A stretch of 64,000 nt of DNA. Source: Paenibacillus tianjinensis. Its GTDB lineage: Bacteria > Bacillota > Bacilli > Paenibacillales > Paenibacillaceae. Positions within the stretch are counted from its first letter, which is position 1. Each line of letters starts with the position of its first letter. Location: NCBI RefSeq assembly GCF_017086365.1, contig NZ_CP070969.1, positions 2,790,001-2,854,000 on the forward strand, read 5' to 3'. Under the pieces are notes generated by a model. That model made no database searches. It worked only from the letters and a program-made list of their open reading frames with translations, and was not told where the DNA came from. A program made the translations under genes and the position numbers. Of the stretch, positions 1-9,578 are shown in pieces.

Positions 1-2519
1 CAGGAAGTACGGCAGCTCCAGCCATCCTGGCCGCAGGGACAACCGGGCCGGCAGCTTCAGTTACTGCAGCAGCCAAGGTGAATCCAATTACACTTGCGGC
101 TGGTGTTACAGCAGCGCTAGAAGACGTTAACATTTGGACGCAGTCCGGCAGTAACATTCTGGCTTACACATTGAAGATTACAAATAACAGCAGTTCCAGT
201 GTAAACCTGCAGCGCTACTTCTCCCGTGTGGTTACACCGGGGGGATCTGTGATTCCCGGTAATCCTGTAACCGCAGACGCGACGAAGAAGAAGGTACCTG
301 CAAAGGACAGTATGAGTATTACATATTACGTGAATATCGGACAAACCACGTCGCTGAAAGGCGTTAAGATCGCCATGTACGTGTGGGACACGAAGACTAA
401 AGGCTACCTAAAGCACGCGGGATCTATTGCTGTGCCGGCTAATTATTCCACGACTGTGGAGCTGGGAAAGAGTCTAAATACGAAGATGAATGATATCCCG
501 GTTACAGCAAGTGCAGACACACTTCAGCTGTATAAGTACGCCGGTAAGGTCTATGCCAAGGTGGGGATTAATCTTACCAATAGAGGCAACAAAGTGCTCA
601 GTGATTCGGGTTATTCAGCCTACCTGGTTACAGCGAGCGGGACTTCGTTTGAGCTTGCACTGAGCAGTTCCCAGACAGGTTACAAGATTCAGCCGCAGGA
701 GAAAAAAAGCATTTATTATCTGACGGAAATACCTGCTTATCTGAAAACGGCCAACATGAAGCTGCAATTCACGCAAAAGGATGAGACGCTGAAGCTAGAG
801 CTCCCGAAAACCTCCTACAAGCTTCCGGCAGCAACTACCCCGGATCTGATTGTAGCCAGCGGCGCCGTTAAAAAGCTTCTCATAAGCAGCAATACCGTTG
901 ATACGAAGCTTACCGGCGCCTCGGTGTATGCGGAAGATGCCAAAGCGGTATGGTCGTTCCAACTGCAATTAAAAAACACCGGGAACAAGGCGGTAACGCT
1001 GCCTGTTTATGAGCTGGCAGTCAAATCGGCCAAAGGGACGGCTTTCCCGGTGAATTCCAAGGGGTTAAGCGGACTTATCCTAAAGCCGCTGGAAACAAAG
1101 GTTGTCCCGCTGACGGTTGAAATCCCGCTTGAGGTGGAGCAGTCCGGCCTGCAGCTGCAAATGATCGAAGCGGTCACCGCAGCAGCCGGAACCGGGTCTG
1201 GATCAGGGCCGTCAGAACCGTCAGGACCCGCAGATGCGGCCGAGCCTTCTGCAAAGCTGATTTTTCCCGTAGCGTACTTTACAATTCCGTACACCTTGCG
1301 TGCCGATGTGCACAGCGGCCAGGAATATGGGGCTACTAACCAATACGGCTCTTTCTCATACAGCCTGCAATCTCTGCAGCGTTATCCCTGGAAGGATGAT
1401 GATATTGTCATCGCCAAGCTGAGAATTACGAATACCCAGTCTGTCAACCTCACAATTCCTGAATTGAAGGGGGCTCTGAAGCTGGATACCGATAATCTGG
1501 CCTCAACAACCGATCTCCTGATGGACAAAGAGTCATCGGTGCTTGCTCCCGGTAAATCTGCCGAGCTTTCGCTGCTGACCAAAATCCCTTATACGGACGA
1601 GTTCGAGAATGTCAGAATTAGTTTATCCGTCAAATCGGATACGGAGAATATTCCTTTTCTCGATCTGAGCACGAACAGCTTCATAAGTGCCATAGACAAT
1701 CTGAAGCGTGGTGATACCTATACAATTACCGGAAAAGGTAAAAACGCCACTGTCCAGGAGAGCAGAACCACAGTCTATCCAGGCAGCAATGCCAACATCG
1801 TATACACAGAGCTGCTGATGAGCAGCGGTGAGAAGCGCCAGAGTAAAATGGCCCGGCTGCAAGCTTATTACAAGACAGCGGATGGACAGTTTTATGAAGC
1901 CAAGGTGAATCAGACAAATAATGCGGCGACACCCGGAGGCAAACAGCTGATTACGTTCTGGGCCAAGCTGCCCAAAACAGCTGCTACTGCAGATGTCTCC
2001 TTGTACTTAGGAACAGGGGTGACGGGCAGCAAGCTTAGCGAAGGCGGGGAAGAACCGACAGGGTTTATTCATGTGGCTTCACTCCTGCTTACGCCGCAGG
2101 CGGTTACTCCGGCAGCCAATCTGCAAAAAATTGTTCTATATCCGTATACCTTAACGGTGCTAGCCTCAGAGGGCAGACATATGGAGGCCAGCGATACAGT
2201 CACCATGAATATGAGCTACAATTTGTCGCGGGATAACAGTCTTGATGCCGGAGACTCCGAACACAAGCTTATCCTCAGGATGACTGATCCTTATGGACAA
2301 TCCCAGGATAAAGTGCTGACCTTCGGTACGGATCTGACAGAGGGAAATAACAATATGTACTCCATGTCATTCAGCAGAAGCCTGTATAAGCAGATGACTG
2401 GCGGGACGTACAGATTAACGTTATACGATGAATTCCAAGGCGAGCGGCAGGAGCTGGGAAGCCAGGTATACACCATCCTCTTTGACATGCTGCCGAAACC
2501 GGAAAAAGAGGAGAAATAA
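1..2519 (+). CDS. Large secreted/cell-surface protein, 5' end outside window
   Basis: The reading frame is open from the left edge of the window, so this is the C-terminal part (about 838 residues) of a larger protein. A GTG at 78 is only an internal candidate start. It has no Shine-Dalgarno, and the residues before it form an Ala/Pro/Thr-rich linker. The rest reads as a chain of beta-rich, Ig-like modules rich in Thr, Ser and Asn, with a Gly/Ser/Pro/Ala-rich linker near residue 385 counted from 78. I see no catalytic motif. The gene ends 37 bp before an ABC exporter operon, so it may be co-transcribed and could be a surface partner or cargo of that exporter; this is inference from position only. 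The specific family is not recognised. Confidence 0.75.
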   Translation, partial: GSTAAPAILAAGTTGPAASVTAAAKVNPITLAAGVTAALEDVNIWTQSGSNILAYTLKITNNSSSSVNLQRYFSRVVTPGGSVIPGNPVTADATKKKVPAKDSMSITYYVNIGQTTSLKGVKIAMYVWDTKTKGYLKHAGSIAVPANYSTTVELGKSLNTKMNDIPVTASADTLQLYKYAGKVYAKVGINLTNRGNKVLSDSGYSAYLVTASGTSFELALSSSQTGYKIQPQEKKSIYYLTEIPAYLKTANMKLQFTQKDETLKLELPKTSYKLPAATTPDLIVASGAVKKLLISSNTVDTKLTGASVYAEDAKAVWSFQLQLKNTGNKAVTLPVYELAVKSAKGTAFPVNSKGLSGLILKPLETKVVPLTVEIPLEVEQSGLQLQMIEAVTAAAGTGSGSGPSEPSGPADAAEPSAKLIFPVAYFTIPYTLRADVHSGQEYGATNQYGSFSYSLQSLQRYPWKDDDIVIAKLRITNTQSVNLTIPELKGALKLDTDNLASTTDLLMDKESSVLAPGKSAELSLLTKIPYTDEFENVRISLSVKSDTENIPFLDLSTNSFISAIDNLKRGDTYTITGKGKNATVQESRTTVYPGSNANIVYTELLMSSGEKRQSKMARLQAYYKTADGQFYEAKVNQTNNAATPGGKQLITFWAKLPKTAATADVSLYLGTGVTGSKLSEGGEEPTGFIHVASLLLTPQAVTPAANLQKIVLYPYTLTVLASEGRHMEASDTVTMNMSYNLSRDNSLDAGDSEHKLILRMTDPYGQSQDKVLTFGTDLTEGNNNMYSMSFSRSLYKQMTGGTYRLTLYDEFQGERQELGSQVYTILFDMLPKPEKEEK

Positions 2520-2556
2520 GCTTTCTATATCCTAAGTGCACAAAGGAGCAGCTTCC

Positions 2557-3270
2557 ATGTTGCGAGTTGAAAATATTAAACATGCGTTCAAAACCGGCAA
2601 TGATTGGACCACAGTATTGCACGATATTAGCTTCACGGTGAAAGAAGGAGAGATGGTGGCGCTGCTCGGCAGCTCCGGCTCCGGTAAATCGACACTGCTG
2701 AACCTGATGGCGGGCCTCATGAAGCCGACCGAAGGACATATCTATATTGCTGACCACGATATTGTCCAGATGGGCGAGAACAAGCTGGCCGAATTCCGCC
2801 GGAAGCATATTGGCTTTATTTTTCAGGCCTATGAGCTGATTACCAGTCTTACGGTGCGTGAGAATGTCGAGCTTCCGCTGGTATTCCAATCCGTCTCACC
2901 GTCTGTCCGCAAGCAAAAAGCGCTGGCTCTGCTGGAGCAGGTCGGGATTCCAGATAAGGCGGATTTATTCCCTTCGCAGTTGTCAGGCGGCCAGCAGCAG
3001 CGGGTCAGTATCGCCCGTTCGCTGATTACTGAGCCGTCCGTGATATTCGCAGATGAACCGACAGGGAATTTGGATTCCAAGACTGAGGAAGAGATCATCG
3101 CGATTCTGCTGAGGCTGAATCAGACGATGAAGACTACCTTCATAGTAGTAACACACGAGCATGAGGTGGCTGAGCAAATGCAGCGAACATTCTCGCTGCG
3201 CGACGGGTACTTAATTCATGATCTTAATTCTGAGCCGGATTCAGTGCCCGCTCCGGGAGGTGCAGAATGA
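2557..3270 (+). CDS. ABC transporter ATP-binding protein (MacB/LolD type)
   Basis: This is a 237-residue cytoplasmic ATPase that should power the permease encoded next. Visible motifs are Walker A GSSGSGKS near residue 39, a Q-loop (FIFQAY), the signature LSGGQQQR and Walker B VIFADEPTGNLDS, followed by the switch histidine in VVTHEH. Start choice: ATG 2557 follows AAAGGAG at 2542-2548. An in-frame GTG at 2536 lies before that ribosome binding site and is unlikely. The stop overlaps the permease start (ATGA), indicating translational coupling. The family includes lipoprotein-release and macrolide or peptide exporters, so the substrate is unknown. Confidence 0.93.
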   Translation: MLRVENIKHAFKTGNDWTTVLHDISFTVKEGEMVALLGSSGSGKSTLLNLMAGLMKPTEGHIYIADHDIVQMGENKLAEFRRKHIGFIFQAYELITSLTVRENVELPLVFQSVSPSVRKQKALALLEQVGIPDKADLFPSQLSGGQQQRVSIARSLITEPSVIFADEPTGNLDSKTEEEIIAILLRLNQTMKTTFIVVTHEHEVAEQMQRTFSLRDGYLIHDLNSEPDSVPAPGGAE

Positions 3271-4649
3271 AGATTAGAGATATATCCAGAATGGCCTGGG
3301 ATCAGGTCAAACGGCGTAAAGTGGTTACCGGTCTGTGTATGACAGGAATTTCGATTGGCTGTGCGGCGATTATTGTGGCGCTGAGCATCGGCCAATCCGC
3401 CCAGGTCTATGTAACCGATGAAGTGAACCGCAATTTCAAAATGGATGAAATCATTGTATCTCCAGGGGGAGGGATTCCTTCTCAGGGGAACGGGAGCGGG
3501 AGCGGTACATCTACAGAGAGTAATGATAACCTGAATCCCGGTAAGCTGACCGCCCAAAAGCTGAAGATTATCCAAGGGTTCAATCATGTTGTAGCCGCTG
3601 CGCCCTTTGAAGATGCAGGCTATATGCAAATGCTGACCATTGACAATAAAATTGCCGATGTCCAGATCAAAGCCACGGATTTGCGGATGCTGACCAAGTT
3701 CGGCCACAAGTTCAAACAAGGCGGGGTCACGGATCTTCCGGGAATGATCGTGCTGAACTATGGGGCAACGCTGGGCCTGATTGATAATGAGACCCGTCAG
3801 AAGCTGTACGAGCGGCTTGGCGCAGAACCGTTTAACCAGGAACTAATGGATCAGTATAACAGCATGGCAATCCTGCCCACAGAGATGTACCGGCAGCAGA
3901 TCCAGATGCAGGCTACGGATTATTCCAATCCGGCGGGTAATATCAAGCTTAGTTCACCGCTCCAGGTAGGCGGCATTCTTGCTAGCCCGGAAGGGACTGA
4001 CGACCTGCGGGCTTCCTACGAGAAAATCGTCTATGTCTCCCTTGAAACGGCTGCACAGCTAGCAAAGGAATTGTCATTTACCGATACCAGTTTGACTCCA
4101 GAGCCGGAAGAGGACACCTACAAATCAGTGACGGTCAAAGTTGACAGTGTCGACCATATAAAACAGGTGGAAGCCATGATTCAGAAGCTGAGTCTGTCGG
4201 CCAGTGACAATCTGTACCAGCAGGAACAGCTCAAACAAACCTTTGATATGATGAAAATGGCTGCACTGGGCATCGGGGTATTCATTCTGGTTATCGCCTC
4301 GATCTCGATCATCGTAGCAATGACGATGTCCACCCATCAGCGAAGACGGCAGATCGGGATCATGAAGGTGCTTGGTGCGAACATGGGGCAGATCCGTAAT
4401 ATGTTCATTACTGAAGCTGCCTTATTGGGCCTGCTCGGAGGCGTTTTGGGTGTTGTCTTCTCTTATCTGATCATAATGGGACTTAACAAACTGGTCGGTA
4501 CAGCAGGTGACGGATTAACCTTCTTTATCCCGCTAATGACGATTCCGGTCGGATTGGCGTTTGCCATTATGACCGGTGTACTGTCCGGGATCTATCCGGC
4601 GATTAGCGCCTCAAGAACTGATGCGCTTACAGCCATCAAACGGGATTAG
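3267..4649 (+). CDS. ABC transporter permease, MacB/FtsX family
   Basis: This 460-residue membrane protein has the MacB layout: one N-terminal membrane segment (about residues 18-40), a long extracytoplasmic domain (about 45-330), then three C-terminal membrane segments that carry the FtsX domain. The sequence RRRQIGIMKVLGAN just after the second segment is the usual coupling region. Part of the extracytoplasmic domain is Gly/Ser-rich (GNGSGSGTSTES near residue 75). It overlaps the ATPase gene by 4 bp and is followed by an adaptor gene, so the three proteins probably form one tripartite-like exporter in a Gram-positive envelope. Substrate not predictable. Confidence 0.92.
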   Translation: MKIRDISRMAWDQVKRRKVVTGLCMTGISIGCAAIIVALSIGQSAQVYVTDEVNRNFKMDEIIVSPGGGIPSQGNGSGSGTSTESNDNLNPGKLTAQKLKIIQGFNHVVAAAPFEDAGYMQMLTIDNKIADVQIKATDLRMLTKFGHKFKQGGVTDLPGMIVLNYGATLGLIDNETRQKLYERLGAEPFNQELMDQYNSMAILPTEMYRQQIQMQATDYSNPAGNIKLSSPLQVGGILASPEGTDDLRASYEKIVYVSLETAAQLAKELSFTDTSLTPEPEEDTYKSVTVKVDSVDHIKQVEAMIQKLSLSASDNLYQQEQLKQTFDMMKMAALGIGVFILVIASISIIVAMTMSTHQRRRQIGIMKVLGANMGQIRNMFITEAALLGLLGGVLGVVFSYLIIMGLNKLVGTAGDGLTFFIPLMTIPVGLAFAIMTGVLSGIYPAISASRTDALTAIKRD

Positions 4650-4698
4650 CACGTGGTGCAACGTATATTAGTAATTCAAGCTGAAAGGAAGCCCGACA

Positions 4699-5796
4699 AT
4701 GAAAAGGATGATTAAGCGCAGCCTTAAGTGGATTATTATCGCGGTTATCGTGGTAGGTGCAGGTTATATGCTCTATGGGAAAGTATTTAAGGGTGGTGAA
4801 GCGGAAGTGGTTATGGAACCGCCTCAGGTGATCAGCTTCCCGGTAACCCAGGAGACCGTAACAAGCTCTGTTCAGGTTAAGGGACGATCGCAATACCAGG
4901 AAGAAACACTTGTCTATGCACCTTTTGCCTCGAAAGTAACCGGCTGGAAGGTTGAGAACGGCGGGCAGGTGAAGAAGGGGGATGTGCTGTTCACGCTGGA
5001 CCAGTCCTCGCTGAAGAATGAGATCGCAGCAGCAGAAGCGGCCATCCGCAAGGCGGAACTGGAATCAGAGCTTAACGCTTTTGTCAGCCAGCAGGAGGAC
5101 GAAAGTGCTGCACCTATCGGTACGGAGGCCGAACGCCTAAAGGCCCTTGCGGCAGAAGAGGCAACGCGGCTGAATAATGAGCTGAATCAGGTCAATACGC
5201 AAATTCAGGAACAGGAGCTGGCTGATAAGAAGGCTAGGCTGAGAACAGCCGTATATCATGCCCCGGCTACCGGTATCTTCCTGTATGACAGCAGCAGTGA
5301 ACGGCCGCAGACCGTTACGGACAATCAGTACATCGGCAAAATCGTTGATCTGAACAAACTTGAATTCATTGCCTCTGTCGGAGAGCAGGATATTTTCCGC
5401 ATTAAACAGGGGATGAAAGTGAAGGTCAAGATGACCGCAATGAAGGAACTGACGTTGAACGGGGAAGTGACCGAGGTCTCGAAGTTCGCTACCACTACCA
5501 CCGGGCAAAACACAGCCGGGCAGATACCGCAATTTGAGGTTGTAATCTCCCTTCAGCCGGACGAGCATCTGATAGGGGGCTTAAGCCTTAGCGGGGATAT
5601 AGAGACTATGCGTAAAGAAAATGCGGTCGTAGTCTCCAGCATGGCAGTTATGCATGAAGGGGAACAGACCTTTGTCATGCTGGATAAAGGAAACGGACAA
5701 TATGAGCGTCAGGAAATAAAAATCGGACTGGAGACTACGGAGAAAACTGAAGTTCTTTCCGGACTTAAGCCAGGCGATACGGTAGTTCTTCAATAA
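4699..5796 (+). CDS. Efflux adaptor protein (MacA/HlyD family)
   Basis: This 365-residue protein is anchored by an N-terminal membrane segment (about residues 10-27) and lies outside the membrane. A biotinyl-lipoyl-like half-domain is followed by a short Ala/Glu-rich coiled-coil hairpin (about residues 110-180), the second lipoyl half (HAPATGIFLYDS), a beta-barrel and a membrane-proximal domain. This is the MacA order. The gene follows the MacB-like permease by 49 bp, with AAAGGAAG 15 bp before its ATG, and ends at a bidirectional terminator, so it closes the operon. It should link the permease to extracytoplasmic substrate. The coiled coil is short, as expected where there is no outer membrane. 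Confidence 0.88.
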   Translation: MKRMIKRSLKWIIIAVIVVGAGYMLYGKVFKGGEAEVVMEPPQVISFPVTQETVTSSVQVKGRSQYQEETLVYAPFASKVTGWKVENGGQVKKGDVLFTLDQSSLKNEIAAAEAAIRKAELESELNAFVSQQEDESAAPIGTEAERLKALAAEEATRLNNELNQVNTQIQEQELADKKARLRTAVYHAPATGIFLYDSSSERPQTVTDNQYIGKIVDLNKLEFIASVGEQDIFRIKQGMKVKVKMTAMKELTLNGEVTEVSKFATTTTGQNTAGQIPQFEVVISLQPDEHLIGGLSLSGDIETMRKENAVVVSSMAVMHEGEQTFVMLDKGNGQYERQEIKIGLETTEKTEVLSGLKPGDTVVLQ

Positions 5797-5800
5797 CAAA

Positions 5801-5839
5801 CAGGAGTTCCGGCAAATTTAACGGAACTCCTGTTTTTTT
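5801..5839 (+). terminator. Intrinsic terminator of the MacAB-like operon
   Basis: CAGGAGTTCCG (5801-5811) pairs perfectly with CGGAACTCCTG (5822-5832) and is followed by seven T residues. It lies between two convergent genes and could also stop transcripts of the minus-strand gene. Confidence 0.9.
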
Positions 5840-7199
5840 ACTTCTTGATCGTTTGAAGCCAAGCCTTTATGTCGTTGTTGAGTGCCGTTAAATCAGGTAC
5901 AGGCAGAGGCTTGTCACTAAGATGATATTGTTCCTTCAATGCAAGGATCCGGTAGACACTCTCGTCAATCCGAGACTCGGGTATCTTGCCTTTCTTGACG
6001 CCATTTATTAGCGCTTTCCGCACCATCTGCTCGTTGGCGTATTCATGGGCAATGAGTAGTACGTCACTGCCTGCAAGTACCGTATCAATCGCTGCAGCCG
6101 GCAGAGTGTAATGCTCGGTTATGGCTCCCATGGTCAGATCATCGGTAATGACAACTCCGTCAAAACCCATTTGACCGCGGAGCAGATTGCCGATGATCGT
6201 TTTGGAGAGGGATGCCGGCTTCTCAGGGTCAAGCTTGGGATATAGGATATGGGCGACCATCACTGCATCCGCATGCTCCTGAATGGCTGCCTGGAACGGC
6301 AGCCATTCGAGCTTAGCCAGCTGAGCGGCAGTTTTGTTCACTACCGGCAGCTCCAGATGGGAATCAACGGAGGTATCACCGTGGCCGGGGAAATGCTTGA
6401 TGACCGGAATGGCACCTTCTTCGGACATTCCTTTCATTTCGGCAATGCCCAGACGGGTAACGATATCAGCATTACTGCCGAAAGAGCGCTCGCCGATGAC
6501 CGGGTTATCGGGATTACTGTTAATATCGAGTACAGGGGCGAAGTCCATGTTGAATCCTGCTGACAGTACTTCTCTGGCCAGCAGCCTGCCCATCATGCCG
6601 GCGGAATCGGCATTGCCGCTTATTCCAACCTTTGCATTTGAGGGAATAGCGGTATATTCTGCAGGCATCCGGCTGACCTTGCCGCCTTCCTGGTCTACAC
6701 TCATGAACAGGGGGACCGTATTTCCAATGTTGCTCTTCTTAAGATCATTGATGAGAGCAACCATGCTCTTCAAGTTTTGTATGTTGTCTTTATAAAGGAT
6801 GATCCCGCCAACCTCATCCTTGGAGATCATTCTCTTGGCACTCTCATCCAGCTTCGTGCCGTCAATCCCGACCAGCAGCATCTGGCCGATTTTGGCTTCC
6901 AGCGTCATTCCGGCGATCTGCCTGGCGAGCGGATCGTCATTCATGGCGGTATCCGGAGATGCTGTGGGAGCAGCCGACGGTGAAACCGGGGTGTCTGGCG
7001 TCGGCTGTATGCCTGCTGTCTTGTCCGGCGCTGTGCTTGCTCCCGGGATTGCAGTTACCTCAGGAGAAGGCTGAACAACAGCTGAATTATTATCTTCGCT
7101 GCACCCTGCAATCAGGAGTACCGTAGCAAAGGCGGCGATAACCATAGATTTTCGATAGAATGAGCTGAGTTGGAAGCAGGGGAAGCAATGTCGGTTCAT
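5838..7199 (-). CDS. nagZ: Beta-N-acetylhexosaminidase lipoprotein (GH3, NagZ-like)
   Basis: This 453-residue GH3 glycosidase should remove GlcNAc from muropeptides during cell-wall recycling. The N-terminus carries a hydrophobic segment ending in the lipobox LIAGC (cysteine near residue 33), then a Pro/Ser/Thr linker, so it is probably a lipoprotein outside the membrane. The NagZ signature KHFPGHGDTSVDSHLELP is present with its His and Asp residues; the catalytic Asp sits in VVITDDLTMGAI. ATG 7199 is preferred over the TTG at 7202, with AAAGGA about 13 nt upstream. In Bacillus a homologous secreted NagZ works with an amidase, but no amidase gene is adjacent here. Confidence 0.92.
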   Translation of the reverse strand: MNRHCFPCFQLSSFYRKSMVIAAFATVLLIAGCSEDNNSAVVQPSPEVTAIPGASTAPDKTAGIQPTPDTPVSPSAAPTASPDTAMNDDPLARQIAGMTLEAKIGQMLLVGIDGTKLDESAKRMISKDEVGGIILYKDNIQNLKSMVALINDLKKSNIGNTVPLFMSVDQEGGKVSRMPAEYTAIPSNAKVGISGNADSAGMMGRLLAREVLSAGFNMDFAPVLDINSNPDNPVIGERSFGSNADIVTRLGIAEMKGMSEEGAIPVIKHFPGHGDTSVDSHLELPVVNKTAAQLAKLEWLPFQAAIQEHADAVMVAHILYPKLDPEKPASLSKTIIGNLLRGQMGFDGVVITDDLTMGAITEHYTLPAAAIDTVLAGSDVLLIAHEYANEQMVRKALINGVKKGKIPESRIDESVYRILALKEQYHLSDKPLPVPDLTALNNDIKAWLQTIKK

Positions 7200-7320
7200 C
7201 AAAATTCGGTCGTCCTTTCGTTTGCGGATTCACTGGCACTGATGATAAGATGATAAGGATCAGAAGGTATTACATATGGTTGAACTTATTTACAACTTAT
7301 AAGGATGAGGTGACGTGCTA

Positions 7321-7824
7321 ATGAAGGAAGAGTTAATGAAAACACTTAATGAACAGATGAATTTTGAGTTTTATTCCGCCCATGTATACCTGGCAATGGC
7401 CGCTTATTGTTCCGGTGAAAGCTTAGACGGGTTTGCTAACTTTTTCCTGGTGCAGGCCGAAGAAGAACGTTTTCACGCGATGAAGATTTACAAGTTCCTA
7501 AATGACCGCGATTACCGCGTCACGCTCGCTGCATTACCGGAGCCGAATAATAACTATACTTCCATGCTGGATGCGTTTGAGCATGCTTATGCCCATGAGC
7601 AGCAGAACACCAAGAAGTTCTATCATCTGGCCGATCTGGCACTGGATGAACGTGAGCATGCAACAATCTATTTCCTCAAATGGTTCATTGATGAGCAGGT
7701 AGAGGAAGAGGCGCTGTTCAGCAATATTATTGCCAAGCTGAAACGCATTGAGACGGATAGCAACGCGTTCTATATGCTGGATGCGGAGTTTGCCGCCCGT
7801 TCATTCACACCGCCTGCTGAATAA
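7321..7824 (+). CDS. ftnA: Ferritin
   Basis: This 167-residue protein is a classical non-heme ferritin that oxidises and stores iron in a 24-subunit shell. Ferroxidase residues are visible: Glu in NFEFYSAHVYL near residue 16, the EEERFH motif near residues 48-53, a Glu in the third helix, and the EEE run near 127-130. Start choice: GAGGTG at 7307-7312 is 8 nt before ATG 7321, whereas GTG 7315 would overlap it. It is divergent from nagZ and has its own terminator. An iron-dependent operator was looked for upstream but no convincing Fur or PerR box was found. Confidence 0.95.
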   Translation: MKEELMKTLNEQMNFEFYSAHVYLAMAAYCSGESLDGFANFFLVQAEEERFHAMKIYKFLNDRDYRVTLAALPEPNNNYTSMLDAFEHAYAHEQQNTKKFYHLADLALDEREHATIYFLKWFIDEQVEEEALFSNIIAKLKRIETDSNAFYMLDAEFAARSFTPPAE

Positions 7825-7865
7825 CCGCTTGTTTGGCTAATCATGAGTCAATCCATTGGAAGAAC

Positions 7866-7912
7866 AGACACGGAGTTTATCCTGCGGGGATACGCTTCGT
7901 GTCTTTTATTTT
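7866..7912 (+). terminator. Terminator after the ferritin gene
   Basis: An imperfect 17-bp stem begins with AGACACG and ends with CGTGTCT, closing a short loop, and is followed by TTTATTTT. It sits between convergent genes. Confidence 0.8.
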
Positions 7913-7926
7913 GAACAGAAGTGCTG

Positions 7927-9279
7927 TTATTGAATTGAAGCCGGCAGTTTGATCCCCAGCAGTTTACCGCCATTACGGACAATTAGAATATTTCCGGTCT
8001 TCAGGGTGGACGCAAAATCACGCGAACCGGCATTTACAGTGAACAAAGGCTTATAGCTGATCAGGTCATAGGCATGGAACAGACCGTCAGACTGCCCAGT
8101 GTATATGGTTGAGCCGAAGATATCGAACTGAACCGTGGGATTTTCTCCTGGGGAGAGGCGCATTACCTGTCCATTGGCTAATTTGAGTGCAGCAAAAGAT
8201 TGATCGCTATAATTGTAATACAACATCCGCTGTTGCAGTACTTTATCCAGCGGGGCGTCACTTTCGAGAATAGACTGCTGCCACACCTGCTCAGGTTTTC
8301 CGTCCGCCGTATAGTTCCAGAAGTCATAACGAGCAAACGTCTCCCCTCGGATAACATAGAGATTGTTACCATCCAGGAAAGCAGAGCCATAGGCACCTCC
8401 TGACCGGAATCCGATATCCGGATCTGCCTTTTCGGTCCAGCGGTACAGCCGCTCACCCTTGATTTGCCCGGTTTTTAAGCTGATAACTGAAACATGGATT
8501 TTGCGGTTGACCGGATCATCATCCAGCATCGCCAAATTCTTCTCGGAGTACAAAAGTCCATCCTTGATAGCCAAAGGCATGTAATGGCGGTATTGTTCCC
8601 ACAGCTTTTTACCGGTTTGGGCATCGTAAGCAACAAGCGAGGAGAGGGATATGACACTCTCACCAATATATGCGCGCAATACCACGCCATCTGATTGAGC
8701 AAGCGAATCGGTGCCATAGTAACTGTAATTCTCATTAATCTTCCATTTTAGCTTGCCGCTCGTTGCATCGACCGCTGCAAGATAGACTCCCTGTGTGACG
8801 TACACGGTTTCGCCAATCCGCTGAATGCTGGAAGCATTGGGCAGTGCGAGATCCGCTGACCACAGCTTCTTACCGTTCTGATTTACGGCATACAGTGCGC
8901 CTTTTTGCGTTAAACCGTAAATATTCCCGCTGCTGTACGTGAAAAGCGGGGCCAGCCCATTGCCGTATTCCCATAATTTTTTGCCTGTGGCCGCCTTGAG
9001 TGCGATTAGCCTGTAGTTATTTTGGAGCGCAAATACGGTTCCATTCTCAGCCAGTGCGGTAAAGGCTTGCTTCGCTTGCGGATCCTTTACTGTCGCTGTT
9101 GTAAAGCTCCAGAGCGGTTTAATGACCGGTGCGGAAACTTTTGTATAGTAGGGATTTCCTGTGCTTACCTCAGCCGTTTCAGCAGAAGCATTGGGTACAA
9201 GCCAGCTCCCGGCAAGCGACAGCAAAATAGCGGCTGCGGCAGCAGCGGAGACTATTTTGCGGATTCGTGAATGTAACAT
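7927..9279 (-). CDS. Secreted PQQ-binding-like beta-propeller repeat protein
   Basis: This 450-residue exported protein has repeated blades of the form ALKAATGKKLWEY, AVNQNGKKLWSAD, AVDATSGKLKWKI and AYDAQTGKKLWEQ, typical of PQQ-like (BamB-type) beta-propellers. A clear signal peptide occupies about residues 1-33 and ends with PNASA. The start is ATG 9279, preceded by AAGGAGAG; longer in-frame starts upstream lack a ribosome binding site. Such repeats usually form a scaffold rather than an enzyme unless a dehydrogenase domain is present, and none is seen. No functional partner is evident from the neighbours. Confidence 0.85.
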   Translation of the reverse strand: MLHSRIRKIVSAAAAAAILLSLAGSWLVPNASAETAEVSTGNPYYTKVSAPVIKPLWSFTTATVKDPQAKQAFTALAENGTVFALQNNYRLIALKAATGKKLWEYGNGLAPLFTYSSGNIYGLTQKGALYAVNQNGKKLWSADLALPNASSIQRIGETVYVTQGVYLAAVDATSGKLKWKINENYSYYGTDSLAQSDGVVLRAYIGESVISLSSLVAYDAQTGKKLWEQYRHYMPLAIKDGLLYSEKNLAMLDDDPVNRKIHVSVISLKTGQIKGERLYRWTEKADPDIGFRSGGAYGSAFLDGNNLYVIRGETFARYDFWNYTADGKPEQVWQQSILESDAPLDKVLQQRMLYYNYSDQSFAALKLANGQVMRLSPGENPTVQFDIFGSTIYTGQSDGLFHAYDLISYKPLFTVNAGSRDFASTLKTGNILIVRNGGKLLGIKLPASIQ

Positions 9280-9412
9280 CGGACATCTCTCCTTATAGAA
9301 AATGAATACATAGACGCTGCGGATAATCATCACACTTTATAGACTCCTATTTTCGAAAAAAGTTACATAATTTTACTGAAATGCAGTAGCCTGCCGGAAT
9401 ACTTCTTGTGAA

Positions 9413-9535
9413 ATGTTGTTCAGAGGCAAACAATGTTGCGTCCGGCAAAACACTTCCGGCCCGCCAACTCTATTTGGCAGGGTTAACTATTACGCCATCC
9501 GGCAACACTGTTTCTCTAGACCCACCCGTTTGTCA
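9413..9535 (+). promoter_or_regulatory. Possible structured 5' leader of the CDF exporter gene
   Basis: The 240-bp gap before the cation exporter contains three consecutive small hairpins: TTGTT/AACAA near 9416-9437, CCGG/CCGG near 9441-9458, and GCCAA/TTGGC at about 9462-9477. Metal exporters of this family are often preceded by NiCo or Mn riboswitches. I could not match this sequence to a riboswitch consensus, so it is offered only as a candidate structured leader. Confidence 0.25.
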
Positions 9536-9578
9536 GCGTGTAGTATAGAACAATACTATTCTTTGGAGGTTCTTTTTG

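Noticed and set aside
9413..9500. Possible c-di-GMP (GEMM-I) riboswitch, because of GGCAAAC and GGCAGGGTTAAC
   Set aside because: The diagnostic GACGCAAAGCC block and the tetraloop receptor are missing, and the downstream gene is a metal exporter.
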